The translations under genes and the position numbers were made by a program. From CAYPZT01 sp964415435 (GTDB lineage Bacteria; Patescibacteriota; Microgenomatia; UBA1406; GWC2-37-13): a DNA stretch of 17,488 bases. Where the stretch lies: NCBI GenBank assembly GCA_964415435.1, contig CAYPZT010000024.1, positions 1 through 17,488 of the forward strand. Direction: 5' to 3'. The notes beneath the pieces were generated by a model that had not been told where the DNA came from, did no database searches, and saw nothing but the letters and a program-made list of their open reading frames with translations. Position 1 is the first letter of the stretch, and each line of letters starts with the position of its first letter. Positions 1 to 8,729 of this stretch are shown here, piece after piece.

Positions 1-1004
1 ATGTGTTTAAGAGGTACGTTTCCGGCCACCGCCCATTCACCAAAACGGATATAAGGATAGTACGAAAACAAAAGTCCAAAGGTAAATATCCATGAACTGA
101 AAATAAGCTTGTCAAAAAAGGGAATGAGCATGAAAAGATTCAAAAAATACCACGGGTGCCACTCTTTAAACAAAAACAGGTATGCCAGCAGGAGAACGAA
201 TCCGCCCAGCGCCAGCTCATTTCGTTTCCTGTCGTTTTTGGACAAAATTACAAAAGGAAGAGTCAGGTATTTTATGGCGAACGAAAAAACGAGAAATAAT
301 GTCCCTACATACGGTCTTGTCTTTTTTAGAAGAAAATATATACCGACTACTCCGAGGGAAACAGCTATAAGATCGTTATGGCTATTCATGAGGCCCTCCA
401 CAAGTACAAGTGGATTTGTGGCAAAAAATAGTCCATATACACGTTTAATCCGTGACAGGAGGTATACGGCAAGAACATAGAAGAGAACGAAAATAAGTTT
501 GAAAAGGAAATAATCTACTATAAATTTCGCTCCCGACAGGAAAGATGGCACGAGAGATATGACCAAAAACAGTGGCCCGTATGGATAACTCCTATGAGTC
601 CAGTGCATAAATCGTATCCATGGGTCGTGAGGGAAATCGAGAGCTTTCATCAAATACGGATTCTGATGGTAAAACGTTAGGATCTTGGCATCAAACAGAT
701 AGTTAAAAAAATCGTGCGATAAAAACGGGTACGACACAAATAGGATTATTCCGATAAAGACGGCCAAATAGAAAGGGTTGTAATGCGAAACTTTGCGGAG
801 GAAATGCCTGTGAAACAGATATAACACCAGTAATATCGCCACATAGATAAGGAACGACCAGTCACGATGGAAGTATCCAAGCCCTACAGCCCATTCACGA
901 AACGTGGTCCAAGCGGGAGAGTTTATAAAGGTGATATTGGGATCAACAAGAGAGTAGGAGTATAGTGAGAAAACAAAAAGAATAAGCCCGTAAACTAATA
1001 TCAT
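1..1004 (-). CDS. GT87/GT39-like membrane glycosyltransferase, C-terminus cut by window edge
   Basis: Reading the minus strand from an ATG at 1004 gives about 334 uninterrupted codons running off the left edge, so the C-terminus is missing. The protein is very hydrophobic with many membrane segments, opening MILVYGLILFVFSLYS. An acidic site follows an early helix (SHDFFNYLFDAK), and later motifs include HRSYPYGPLF, NPLVLVEGLMNSHND and AIKYLTLPF. This pattern resembles polyprenol-phosphate-sugar dependent membrane glycosyltransferases of the GT87/GT39 (GT-C) type, in which an acidic residue in an early external loop is catalytic. The donor and acceptor cannot be read from sequence. It diverges from the next gene with only 15 nt between the two ATGs, and lies beside a glycosyltransferase cluster. 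The family call is inference; the open frame itself is clear. Confidence 0.8.
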   Translation of the reverse strand, partial: MILVYGLILFVFSLYSYSLVDPNITFINSPAWTTFREWAVGLGYFHRDWSFLIYVAILLVLYLFHRHFLRKVSHYNPFYLAVFIGIILFVSYPFLSHDFFNYLFDAKILTFYHQNPYLMKALDFPHDPWIRFMHWTHRSYPYGPLFLVISLVPSFLSGAKFIVDYFLFKLIFVLFYVLAVYLLSRIKRVYGLFFATNPLVLVEGLMNSHNDLIAVSLGVVGIYFLLKKTRPYVGTLFLVFSFAIKYLTLPFVILSKNDRKRNELALGGFVLLLAYLFLFKEWHPWYFLNLFMLIPFFDKLIFSSWIFTFGLLFSYYPYIRFGEWAVAGNVPLKH

Positions 1005-1005
1005 A

Positions 1006-1015
1006 TATAATAATA
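1006..1015. promoter_or_regulatory. Overlapping divergent leaderless -10 boxes
   Basis: TATAAT at 1006-1011 on the plus strand lies 8 nt before the ATG at 1020. TATTAT on the minus strand (complement of 1010-1015) lies 5 nt before the reverse ATG at 1004. The two ATGs are so close that both transcripts must start at or within a few bases of the start codon if these boxes are used. No clear -35 box is visible on either side. The shared -10 region suggests the two genes could compete for polymerase. Confidence 0.5.
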
Positions 1016-1019
1016 TCGC

Positions 1020-2393
1020 ATGACGATACGCAAACTTATTATACTACTCGCTCCCCCCATTTTACTTTTTATACTCTTCGCAGGACTCCGATGGTACAAC
1101 CTGCAGGAGCGTATAATTTTTGACTGGGATCAAGAACAGTTTACCAATCAAATCTACGATCTTGTTGTCAATCATAAACCTACGCTTCTCGGCCCCCGTG
1201 TTGTAAGCGACAAAGGTTTTTTTCTCGCGCCTTATTTCACTTACCTTCTTGTTCCCTTTTACCTGATAAGTAAACTCCATCCATATGCACTTTATTATTT
1301 TATCTTAACGTTCACCGCTATTTTCTTTTTCTCAGCCTATACTATCGTGTCCAGACTATTCAGTAGGCACACCGCGTTTTTATTTCTTCTTTTCTGGTCA
1401 ATAAATCCCATCCTTGTTGGATATGACACTATTCCCTGGTGGCCGGTAACGATTCCCCTAGGTGTACTTTTAACATGGTTCTCTCTGAAAAATATTTACG
1501 ACAGAAACCGATATCGCGACTGGATATTTCTGGGTGGGGTTTCAGCACTTTTTGTAAACATGCATTTTCAATTTGTTTTCATTATAGTATTCTCGGTTCT
1601 ATTTTTGCTTCTGTTTCTTTTTAAAAACAAAGTTGGCTCCGGTAAAATACTGTCGGCCGCAGGCAGTTTCGCCCTACTATTCGCACCGCTTCTTATCTTC
1701 GATATCCGCCACGATTTTCTGAATACGAAACTTTTCCTTGGGTTTTTCTCTCAGGGACTTGATACTATGCCGCCGGACCCCAATGTCTGGCGAACGGTAT
1801 TCACTAATTTCCTACAACCCCTTCTTCTTATCCAAAACGAATATCTTATGCTGGCCTTTTATATTTTTATGGTGGGCGTGCTGATTTTACTTACGCGCAC
1901 GAAGAAAAAATTTTCCCATATTTTTTACACAGCATCACTGGCTTTGTGGCTTATTTTCCCGATAGTTTTCATTGTATACGGCAAACGTCCGTCGGAGTAC
2001 TACTTTACTTTTCTTTACCCATTTATTTACATCGCAATAATTGACTTATTCGTGAGTTTCCGTAAATATCTTGTTCTGTATGCACTAGTTCCACTTTTGA
2101 TCTGGGGAAATCTCACAGCCATGCAGAATACCCTCATACCCAACATATTCGGGTTAAAACAAAAAGATCTTGCGATCCAAAAACTGAAACAGGTCACCGA
2201 AGGAAAAAAGTTTAACGTGTCCTTTAAAGTTCCGATCGGAGGACATACGGGATATGACTATCTCATAAACTATTACGGCATAAAACAAAGCGGAAACTGG
2301 GAGGATGACCCTCTCGTCCAGATTCACGTACCCGCAGATGAGAATGATATTCAAATAGGTGCAATCGGCATTATTCTTCCTGAAAACTTTTAA
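1020..2393 (+). CDS. GT39-like (GT-C fold) integral membrane glycosyltransferase
   Basis: A 457-aa protein with about 10-12 predicted membrane segments starting at residue 7. After the first helix comes an acidic cluster at residues 35-39 (DWDQE). This is the usual place of the catalytic aspartate in GT39/ArnT/PMT-like transferases, which move a sugar from a polyprenyl phosphate donor to an acceptor on the outer face of the membrane. A loop FDIRHDFLN after a central helix and a soluble C-terminal tail of about 90 residues are also typical of such proteins. The ATG at 1020 fits a leaderless start behind TATAAT. It probably heads a forward operon with the gene 3 nt downstream. The substrate is unknown. 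Confidence 0.8.
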   Translation: MTIRKLIILLAPPILLFILFAGLRWYNLQERIIFDWDQEQFTNQIYDLVVNHKPTLLGPRVVSDKGFFLAPYFTYLLVPFYLISKLHPYALYYFILTFTAIFFFSAYTIVSRLFSRHTAFLFLLFWSINPILVGYDTIPWWPVTIPLGVLLTWFSLKNIYDRNRYRDWIFLGGVSALFVNMHFQFVFIIVFSVLFLLLFLFKNKVGSGKILSAAGSFALLFAPLLIFDIRHDFLNTKLFLGFFSQGLDTMPPDPNVWRTVFTNFLQPLLLIQNEYLMLAFYIFMVGVLILLTRTKKKFSHIFYTASLALWLIFPIVFIVYGKRPSEYYFTFLYPFIYIAIIDLFVSFRKYLVLYALVPLLIWGNLTAMQNTLIPNIFGLKQKDLAIQKLKQVTEGKKFNVSFKVPIGGHTGYDYLINYYGIKQSGNWEDDPLVQIHVPADENDIQIGAIGIILPENF

Positions 2394-2396
2394 GAT

Positions 2397-2969
2397 ATGT
2401 CAAACACGAAGGAAGTTTCAGACTATATCTCACACCTCAAGGAATCCGAAGATGTTAAGACTACCCACCTCGTGACAAGCCACCTGTACGGCAATCGGCC
2501 TTTTACCGCCCAGACTCTTTTTGAGAGAATGGAAATGATAATGAGACAAATGGATCGGATAGGCATCAAAAGCCAGATGAGCGCTCCCTTTCAGCTTGCA
2601 AAGCATCTGGCCCAGCTTACAAACGACTTTACCCGCGAAGCTGGATACATGGAAACGGGCGGACTTGCCGGAGAAACTTTGTCCCATCTCAACAAATTTT
2701 CACTCGAGCATCGTCAAATACCACTCGATGAACACCAGCTCGCTTATCTTCTGGACGGCAACCTGGCAGTACCCATCTACTATCTCTATAAGCCGCGCCT
2801 TGCCTATGGCGACTACCAGCTCGATATAGGAACCCAGGTCACGAGCCACACGTTTGAGAATGCATCAATCGGGATTATCTTTCGCCCGATTCCAAAAATT
2901 ATCGCACCCGACAGAAACCAGGTATCAAGTTCGCAAGGAAAAAAACTTCTTGGTGGCAAGAACTCCTAA
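2397..2969 (+). CDS. Unrecognised 190-aa soluble protein inside the glycosyltransferase cluster
   Basis: I do not recognise a family. The protein opens MSNTKEVSDYISHLKESEDV, has no signal peptide or membrane segment, and seems to be helical in its first 110 residues and more strand-like later (LAVPIYYLYKPRLAYGDYQLDIGTQV), ending in a polar tail. It starts 3 nt after the stop of the membrane glycosyltransferase and is probably translated from the same message. Its place between glycosyltransferase genes suggests an accessory role such as regulation or complex assembly, but that is positional inference only. Confidence 0.65.
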   Translation: MSNTKEVSDYISHLKESEDVKTTHLVTSHLYGNRPFTAQTLFERMEMIMRQMDRIGIKSQMSAPFQLAKHLAQLTNDFTREAGYMETGGLAGETLSHLNKFSLEHRQIPLDEHQLAYLLDGNLAVPIYYLYKPRLAYGDYQLDIGTQVTSHTFENASIGIIFRPIPKIIAPDRNQVSSSQGKKLLGGKNS

Positions 2970-2974
2970 TTTGC

Positions 2975-2980
2975 TACAAT
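2975..2980 (+). promoter_or_regulatory. Leaderless-type -10 box (TACAAT)
   Basis: TACAAT ends 6 nt before the ATG at 2987. The spacing matches the other leaderless-type starts in this window, so the GT2 gene may have its own promoter besides read-through from upstream. No convincing -35 box is visible. Confidence 0.45.
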
Positions 2981-2986
2981 CAGTTC

Positions 2987-3739
2987 ATGGAGATAGGCAT
3001 TGTAATCTTTAGCTATAATGAGGAGAATCAGATCAAAGAAACCATCGATTCCGCCAGACTCCTTACCGACCTGGTGACAGTAATTGATCTTGAAAGCACC
3101 GATCGGACCGCGACTGTCGCCAAAAAAGCGGGGACAGCCGTCATTAGCTTTCCTCATACGATATACGTTGAACCCTCACGCGAATTCGGCATCACCAAAA
3201 CGAAGGGTGACTGGATATTCATATTGGATGCCGACGAGCGCATTACGCCTGAGCTTGTGAAAGAGATTGTCGAAACCATTCCGGGAACCATGCATTCTCA
3301 CTTTCGGATCCCCCGCAGAAATATATTCGGCAGAAAGATATGGCTCCGGCATGGCGGATGGTGGCCAGATAGCCAAATCCGTCTTATCAAAAAAGCGGCA
3401 TTTAAAGGCTGGCCTAAGGCCATTCATTCGACGCCGCATATCGAAGGAACACAGGGTGTTTTGCACCAAACACTTCTTCACTACTTCCACGGTGATGTTT
3501 CCAAAATGGTAGAGAAAACAACCGTGTTTGAGGACATAGAATCCGATCTTCTTCATAAGGCGGGCCGCAAAACAAAAACACTTACCTTTTTCCGAAAATT
3601 TGCCGCCGAGTTATATCGGCGGCTTATCCGCGACCGAGGTTTTATGGATGGCAAGGTTGGTATAATGGAAAGTGTTTATCAAGCTTATTCGAAAACAATA
3701 ACATATCTATACCTCTATGAAAAAAGTCGCTCTGTATGA
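2987..3739 (+). CDS. Family 2 glycosyltransferase, WaaE/KdtX-like
   Basis: A 250-aa protein with a GT-A Rossmann start (MEIGIVIFSYNEENQIKETI), the nucleotide-binding stretch IDLESTDRT at about 33-41, and the metal-binding DXD-type motif DADER at residues 81-85. The WWPDSQIRLIKK segment and a C-terminal basic region are typical of cytoplasmic GT2 enzymes related to the lipopolysaccharide-core transferase WaaE/KdtX. Such enzymes move a sugar from a nucleotide donor to a growing glycan or lipid-linked acceptor. The gene overlaps the next by 23 nt, indicating coupled expression. The sugar and acceptor cannot be read. Confidence 0.88.
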   Translation: MEIGIVIFSYNEENQIKETIDSARLLTDLVTVIDLESTDRTATVAKKAGTAVISFPHTIYVEPSREFGITKTKGDWIFILDADERITPELVKEIVETIPGTMHSHFRIPRRNIFGRKIWLRHGGWWPDSQIRLIKKAAFKGWPKAIHSTPHIEGTQGVLHQTLLHYFHGDVSKMVEKTTVFEDIESDLLHKAGRKTKTLTFFRKFAAELYRRLIRDRGFMDGKVGIMESVYQAYSKTITYLYLYEKSRSV

Positions 3740-4790
3740 TCCGTACCTGGACGTAATGGGCGGCGGTGAAAAACATATCCTGTCAATCATAGAAGTACTT
3801 GAATCGGAGGGTGCGGAACTTACTTTCTTCTGGGATAAGGATATACGGCGGGAACTTCAGGAAAAGCTACATATAACATTCAGGAATAAAGTCACCTTTT
3901 TACCCATACCATTCGAGATGAAAGGAAATGCCTGGGAAAAGATTAAACTGCTTTCAAACTATGATTACTTTTTTTATGTTACAGACGGCAGCTATTTTTT
4001 TTCCTTTGCAAAAAAAACAATTATCTTTTGCATGTATCCCCGACGGGAGCTTTATAACATGAACCTCGTAAACAAAGTAAAAACACTTGGCAACACCTTC
4101 ATAGCAAACTCATACTTCACTAAAAGCAATCTACAAAGATGGGGCGTACATGCAAACGTAATCTATCCTTACATCAACAGCGATCTTATACAGAGGTTCG
4201 GCACCAAAAAAAGGGAACCAGTTATTTTGTCAATCGGCAGATTTTTTAAACACCTGCATGCAAAAAAACAAGATCTTATTATCGATGCATTTCTTGACTT
4301 CAAAAAGCAGTATCCCTCATCCCTAAAACTCGTGTTGGCAGGCGGCGTAAAACACGAGGATGCCGGTTACTTCGAGATGCTTCAAAGCAAAATAAAAAAT
4401 GAAAAAGATATAAAACTACTCCCAAACGTAGGCTACGAACGATTAGTCGAGCTGTACCAGACCGCCTCCTACTACTGGCACTTCACGGGATTTGGCGTTG
4501 ATGATTCGGTCGAACCATATGCTGTGGAGCATCTGGGCATTACACCTCTTGAAGCTATGGCAACAGGACCAATTGTATTTGCATATCGTGCAGGCGGACT
4601 GCGGGAAACTGTGAAAAACAATGAAACCGGATATCTTTTTGGTTCAACCGAGGAACTATTTTCACAGATGAAGGAAGTTATGAAAAATAAGTCGTTGCAG
4701 GAAGCCATACGTATGAATGCGCATACCTTCATTCGCAGCAATTTCAGCGAGGAAGTATTTATCAAGCGCGTTAAGGAGATAGTATTATGA
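3717..4790 (+). CDS. Family 4 glycosyltransferase (GT-B fold)
   Basis: A 357-aa protein. The N-terminal glycine-rich acceptor loop is GGGEKH at residues 15-20. The C-terminal half begins ILSIGRFFKHLHAKKQD (about 170-185), with the conserved glycine, arginine and lysine of GT4 donor pockets. The hallmark EX7E motif is E271 and E279 (EHLGITPLE), followed by AGGLRETV. The enzyme should be a cytoplasmic, retaining transferase using a nucleotide sugar. Its start lies 23 nt inside the preceding GT2, and its TGA overlaps the next ATG as ATGA. Translational coupling with both neighbours is therefore likely. Confidence 0.92.
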   Translation: MKKVALYDPYLDVMGGGEKHILSIIEVLESEGAELTFFWDKDIRRELQEKLHITFRNKVTFLPIPFEMKGNAWEKIKLLSNYDYFFYVTDGSYFFSFAKKTIIFCMYPRRELYNMNLVNKVKTLGNTFIANSYFTKSNLQRWGVHANVIYPYINSDLIQRFGTKKREPVILSIGRFFKHLHAKKQDLIIDAFLDFKKQYPSSLKLVLAGGVKHEDAGYFEMLQSKIKNEKDIKLLPNVGYERLVELYQTASYYWHFTGFGVDDSVEPYAVEHLGITPLEAMATGPIVFAYRAGGLRETVKNNETGYLFGSTEELFSQMKEVMKNKSLQEAIRMNAHTFIRSNFSEEVFIKRVKEIVL

Positions 4791-5680
4791 TCAGCGTTAT
4801 AATCCCGACATACAAAAAAAAGGAGCAGCTTATCCGCAACCTTGCACATAATCTGCCCTTTTTCAAAGAGTGCGAGATAATCGTCGTTAACGATAATCCT
4901 GCTGAAAGCATCGTCGAAGATATAAAGCAGTTTGAAAGTTTAGTTCTTATCTAAAATAAAAAGAACCTTGGTTTTTCAGGAGCGGTAAACTGCGGTGTAA
5001 AAAAAGCAAAAGGAGAGTTTCTCTTCCTTCTTAACAACGATGTGCTGCTGCACAACGACGGCTTTATCTCGCTTCTTGACCGTTTCGCAAAGCATCCGAA
5101 TCTTTTCGCGATCGCACTTTCCCAAAGGGATAAAGACGGTGCGCTAGGCGGCAAGAACAGGATACTTTGGAAATCAGGAATGATCCTGCATGAGAGATCA
5201 CCAGCTACAAGTACCGGTGTGACGGCGTGGGCAGAGGGGGGTTCGAGTATTTTCAGAAGTTCTCTCTTCAGGGAGCTTGGAATGCTAGATGAGCTCTATA
5301 GCCCGTTTTACTGGGAAGATGTGGATCTGTCCTATCGTGCGTGGAAAGCAGGATACGAAGTCTTATTTTCTTCCGAGGTGGCGGTCACCCATCATCATGA
5401 GTCGACTATCGGCGCTTTTTATCATACGCATAAAATAAAGGAGATCTCCTATCGCAACCAGTTTATTTTTAACTGGAAAAACTTAACCGATACAGAACTA
5501 CTTATTAAACACTTGCTGTCTCTGCCTCTTCTCGTTGTTTTTGCCGTGCTCGGTGCCGACTCCGCTTTATTAGCAGGCATTGTAAAAGCTTTTTTAAAAC
5601 TTCCGGCTATCTTTAAGGAAAGGCAGAAGCTTAAGAAAATAAATAAAAGGACTGATCAGCAAATTCTTGATATGTTTTAG
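4787..5680 (+). pseudogene. Family 2 glycosyltransferase interrupted by one in-frame TAA
   Basis: From ATG 4787, which overlaps the preceding stop and follows AAGGAG at 4773-4778, the frame reads MISVIIPTYKKKEQLIRNLA and on to ESLVLI, then hits TAA at 4952-4954 (codon 56). With no frame change it continues NKKNLGFSGAVNCGVKKAKG, the nucleotide-binding NNDVLL motif, WAEGGSSIFR, and the YWEDVDLSYRAWKAG motif of rhamnosyltransferase-like GT2 enzymes, ending with a membrane-prone tail at 5680. Both halves are well conserved and complement each other exactly, and the full length of about 297 residues is normal for the family. One base change (CAA or GAA to TAA) explains it. A recent nonsense mutation, a strain variant or a sequencing error are all possible. 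A GTG at 5042 could restart translation, but it would lose the nucleotide-binding half. Confidence 0.85.
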
Positions 5681-5687
5681 GTGATCT

Positions 5688-7286
5688 ATGAAGAAACTCA
5701 TCCATCTGCTTCTTCTGGGCGCGTGTTTTCTGTCGCTTGCGTTATCAGTCATCGATCATGACACAGTTCCCCAGTGTTTCAACGCTGATGAGGCAGCCTT
5801 CGGATACAATGCTTATTCAATATTGAAAACGGGTAGGGATGAATACGGCGCCGCACTGCCAGTGCGACTTAAATCGTTTGGCGACTATAAACTGCCTCTT
5901 TACACATATGGATCTGTACCGTTTATTGCAGCAATGGGTCTTAACGAGGCCGCTACCCGCGCACTCAGTATGAGCGTTTCATTCCTTCTACCCATAGCCG
6001 TATTCTTTCTGGCTCGTGAACTTTTTAGAAAAGATGGTTCCGCACTTCTTGCGGCATTTCTTGTCTCCACATCACTTGCGCTTCATATCGTCAGCAGACA
6101 CGCACATGAAGCGTATCTTACCGTTTTCCTGATAACCACAACTGCCTATCTATTTTTGAGATTTCTGCGGAACAAAAGTCCGTACTCGATGTTAGGATTT
6201 TTTGTAACTCTCTCCCTATGTCTTTTGGGTTACCAGTCTAGCCGTCTTTTTGCAGGATTCTTCTTTTTAGTTTCCTTACTCTATCTTTTTAGAAAGAAAG
6301 TGCAGAAATCGTTTGTAATAATCTTCTTTATAGTTCTTATCGGTTTCGGACTAATCGATATTATCTACAAACCGGCACGTGTTAATAACCTCGTATTCTG
6401 GAACACTCCTGGGTTTACGATGCAGATTAATGATCTCAGGGCAAAAGGCGGTAACCGGTTTGTCTATAACAAGGCGACTGTCGGGGCGTATGTCCTGACC
6501 GCAAAGTACCTAAGTCATCTTTCGCCTGAGTTTCTTGTTGTAAAAGGAGACTCGAACCCACGCTTTGGTTTTCCGGGTATGTCACCTATGACATGGGTTG
6601 AATACGTGTTTATCGCCGCGGGTATATTCTTTTTGTTTAAAAATAAATCCAGATACAGATATTACCTGCTGGGACTTCTTCTTATTTCCCCCCTCACCTC
6701 CTCGCTTTCATGGCTCGAGCCCTCCATAACCCGCTCGTTGTTTTTCTTTGTACCGGCGCTCATTATCAGTGCATATGGGGTGTATGAGCTCCTGAACTAT
6801 CTTAAGAGGCACATTATCCTGTTTCCTCTCCTTCTTGGTATCGTCATCATCGCTGGTCTGGAAATAATGGAACTTTCCAAATCATGGTCATTTTATCTCA
6901 AGGAATATACCAAACAGCCGACTGTCACCCACGCATGGCAGTGCGGCTACCGGGAACTGACAAAATATGTTGAAGAAAAGTATGATACTGTCGATCGGTT
7001 TTATATTTCACGCGCGAATGGTCAGCCGTATATTTTTATGCTCTACTACCTGCGGTACCCTCCTGAAAAATATCAACCTCAGGCATCGCTTACCGGACCG
7101 GATGAGTATGGCTTCGGGCAGGTTGAAAAGTTTGACAAGTTTGTCTTTAGTATGCCTGAAAAACTAGAGCCTGATACTGTCGTCATTGGCAGTCCAAAAG
7201 AATTTAACGATCCGATGTATAACAAAGACAAGACCAAGAAAATAAATATAAACGGCGAGGATATGTTCTGGATCTATGAACCCTGA
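5688..7286 (+). CDS. GT39-like (PMT/ArnT type) membrane glycosyltransferase
   Basis: A 532-aa multi-membrane protein. Helix 1 spans residues 4-22, followed by the external-loop motif FNADEAAFGYNAYSI with acidic pair D34 and E35, the expected catalytic site of GT39/PMT enzymes. Next come FGDYKLPLYTY at about 64-74, some ten further membrane helices, and a soluble C-terminal domain of about 130 residues. The protein should act at the outer membrane face using a polyprenyl-phosphate sugar. An AGGTGA sequence ahead of the ATG is a plausible ribosome binding site, and the gene begins 7 nt after the broken GT2, so it is probably the last gene of this operon. Its target, glycan or protein, cannot be decided. 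Confidence 0.88.
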   Translation: MKKLIHLLLLGACFLSLALSVIDHDTVPQCFNADEAAFGYNAYSILKTGRDEYGAALPVRLKSFGDYKLPLYTYGSVPFIAAMGLNEAATRALSMSVSFLLPIAVFFLARELFRKDGSALLAAFLVSTSLALHIVSRHAHEAYLTVFLITTTAYLFLRFLRNKSPYSMLGFFVTLSLCLLGYQSSRLFAGFFFLVSLLYLFRKKVQKSFVIIFFIVLIGFGLIDIIYKPARVNNLVFWNTPGFTMQINDLRAKGGNRFVYNKATVGAYVLTAKYLSHLSPEFLVVKGDSNPRFGFPGMSPMTWVEYVFIAAGIFFLFKNKSRYRYYLLGLLLISPLTSSLSWLEPSITRSLFFFVPALIISAYGVYELLNYLKRHIILFPLLLGIVIIAGLEIMELSKSWSFYLKEYTKQPTVTHAWQCGYRELTKYVEEKYDTVDRFYISRANGQPYIFMLYYLRYPPEKYQPQASLTGPDEYGFGQVEKFDKFVFSMPEKLEPDTVVIGSPKEFNDPMYNKDKTKKININGEDMFWIYEP

Positions 7287-7289
7287 TGA

Positions 7290-7295
7290 TATAAT
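7290..7295 (+). promoter_or_regulatory. Leaderless-type -10 box (TATAAT)
   Basis: A perfect TATAAT ends 6 nt before the ATG at 7302, so transcription should begin at or next to the start codon. It lies immediately after the stop of the upstream glycosyltransferase and gives the next gene independent expression. Confidence 0.65.
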
Positions 7296-7301
7296 GTCGG
7301 C

Positions 7302-7967
7302 ATGAGTGAGCGTTATATCGTATCACCTAACCATCTGATGAAACCAGTGGTAGACTCCTTGTTGGCCTCTCAATGGGATGTCTATAAAGAACAGGCAATC
7401 AAAAACACTGCGGGTGCAGATTTTTCTTTCCAGACAGGAAGATTTGCCGGTATTCTTACAGTTGCCCCGGGGAGCGAACCCGAAAGACCCTTCTACAATC
7501 CCCTTGATACTAATGAACAGACACCTCTTGTACGTGCAATTGCAGTTGCCGGGGTAGAGGCTCATTATTGGGATGTGGTAAGTCAGGGAGTCGCAAGAGG
7601 TAACTTTCCACCCTTGGAGTTATATAGCGCTGAGGTACTACCGCTTCTGCTAAGGAAAGATGGAGGCGCTGACCTTGTTGTGAATCAAAGAGAAGGCAAA
7701 AGATATGTACATGTAATAACTTCCGAAGATTTTGCCAGCTATCCAGCGGAATATATACAACAGATAACCGGAACTCCGCAGGACAGAATAACCGAACTCA
7801 TAAGAAGAAGGGATTTCATGAAGGATATGCATAACCGATTCGGACTTCCGGAAGCCGGCGAGGCTGTTGATAACGAGCTTGTCGATGCTGTGATTAAATA
7901 TAAAGACGCCCTACTCGAGGTATACAAGATGAATAAAACGGCGTATTCGACAGTCTACCCCTATTAA
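7302..7967 (+). CDS. Unrecognised 221-aa soluble protein
   Basis: No family recognised. It opens MSERYIVSPNHLMKPVVDSL and is without signal peptide or membrane segment. The central part (AIAVAGVEAHYWDVVSQGVA, PLELYSAEVLPLLLRKDGGADLVV) looks like a mixed alpha/beta domain, and the last 60 residues look helical (GTPQDRITELIRRRDFMKDM). A perfect -10 box 6 nt before the ATG supports this start. The gene ends 4 nt inside the convergent protease gene, so the two messages overlap at their 3' ends. No role can be assigned. Confidence 0.75.
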   Translation: MSERYIVSPNHLMKPVVDSLLASQWDVYKEQAIKNTAGADFSFQTGRFAGILTVAPGSEPERPFYNPLDTNEQTPLVRAIAVAGVEAHYWDVVSQGVARGNFPPLELYSAEVLPLLLRKDGGADLVVNQREGKRYVHVITSEDFASYPAEYIQQITGTPQDRITELIRRRDFMKDMHNRFGLPEAGEAVDNELVDAVIKYKDALLEVYKMNKTAYSTVYPY

Positions 7968-8650
7968 ATAAGTGCAATTAGGGCGATGTTGTAGATTGCG
8001 TGAATAAGTATCGGCGGAATGAGGCTTCTCCTTGTCAAGAAAATGATACAGCAGGCCAGACTTAATACCACGTCTGTCACCATGAAAACGATAAGAGTAT
8101 TCCCTTTTATGCCGCTTGTGAAAAGAATCGGCACGTGGAGAAAGAAAAATAGGACGCTCGCAATAAAGGAGGATGTGATCATATTTTTAGAATCCTCATA
8201 GAGTCGTTTCAGCACGAATCCCCTTGATAAGATCTCCTCCGAAACGCCGGTTGCAAGAGCCAATACAACAAGATATCCTATCATCGCAAAGTCCATAGGC
8301 GATGTATTCTGGAAAAGTACCAGATGTCCGAACTTCATGAAGTTAGCAAGGAGCGCGCTTGCGGCGAAAACACCACCCACTCCAAACCCGACCAGTAGGT
8401 CAGCGCCCAGCTGATTGAACCGCAGATCAATGGATTTGAGAAATTTCTTCTTTTCGTAACGCGTGATATACCAGTAAACAGGCAGAATGAAAACTGCAGG
8501 CTTGGCTATAAACTCATCAAACCACTCGGGTAGATGCAGATATGCCCGATAGAACGCCCAAATTATGAGTATGACCGCCCATAAGTTTAGAGCACGCTGG
8601 GTAGGTGATATTTTCGCCTTGGTAGTGGCTGCTGCGGTCGTACTTGCCAT
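7964..8650 (-). CDS. CPBP-family (CAAX protease / bacteriocin-processing) intramembrane metalloprotease
   Basis: A 228-aa protein with about six to eight membrane segments. It carries the three CPBP/Rce1 signatures: EEILSR at residues 138-143 (EExxxR), a histidine in FLHVP (H172), and HAIYN near the C-terminus (H217, N221). Family members are membrane-embedded glutamate proteases. They are known from prenyl-protein processing in eukaryotes and from bacteriocin maturation or self-immunity in bacteria. The substrate here is unknown and no bacteriocin gene is visible beside it. The N-terminal 20 residues are polar and alanine/threonine rich and probably cytoplasmic. It is transcribed toward the preceding hypothetical gene. 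Confidence 0.9.
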   Translation of the reverse strand: MASTTAAATTKAKISPTQRALNLWAVILIIWAFYRAYLHLPEWFDEFIAKPAVFILPVYWYITRYEKKKFLKSIDLRFNQLGADLLVGFGVGGVFAASALLANFMKFGHLVLFQNTSPMDFAMIGYLVVLALATGVSEEILSRGFVLKRLYEDSKNMITSSFIASVLFFFLHVPILFTSGIKGNTLIVFMVTDVVLSLACCIIFLTRRSLIPPILIHAIYNIALIALI

Positions 8651-8659
8651 TATCCCTAC

Positions 8660-8688
8660 ACTCTACTAATTTTTGCACCTGAAATCAA
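8660..8688 (-). promoter_or_regulatory. Promoter of the CPBP protease
   Basis: On the minus strand TTGATT (complement of 8683-8688) is followed after exactly 17 nt by TAGAGT (complement of 8660-8665), 9 nt before the ATG at 8650. Both boxes are reasonable sigma70-type matches with optimal spacing, and the start would be leaderless or nearly so. Confidence 0.5.
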
Positions 8689-8729
8689 GGAGGGTTTGCC
8701 TACAAATTTCTTTTCATAACTACTAATCG

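Noticed and set aside
109..480. Forward open frames at the left edge
   Set aside because: They are antisense to the continuous reverse-strand membrane transferase frame from 1004 and have no recognisable protein character.
4952..4954. Alternative genetic code with TAA reassigned
   Set aside because: Many intact genes here end at TAA, and known Patescibacteria recoding concerns TGA, not TAA.
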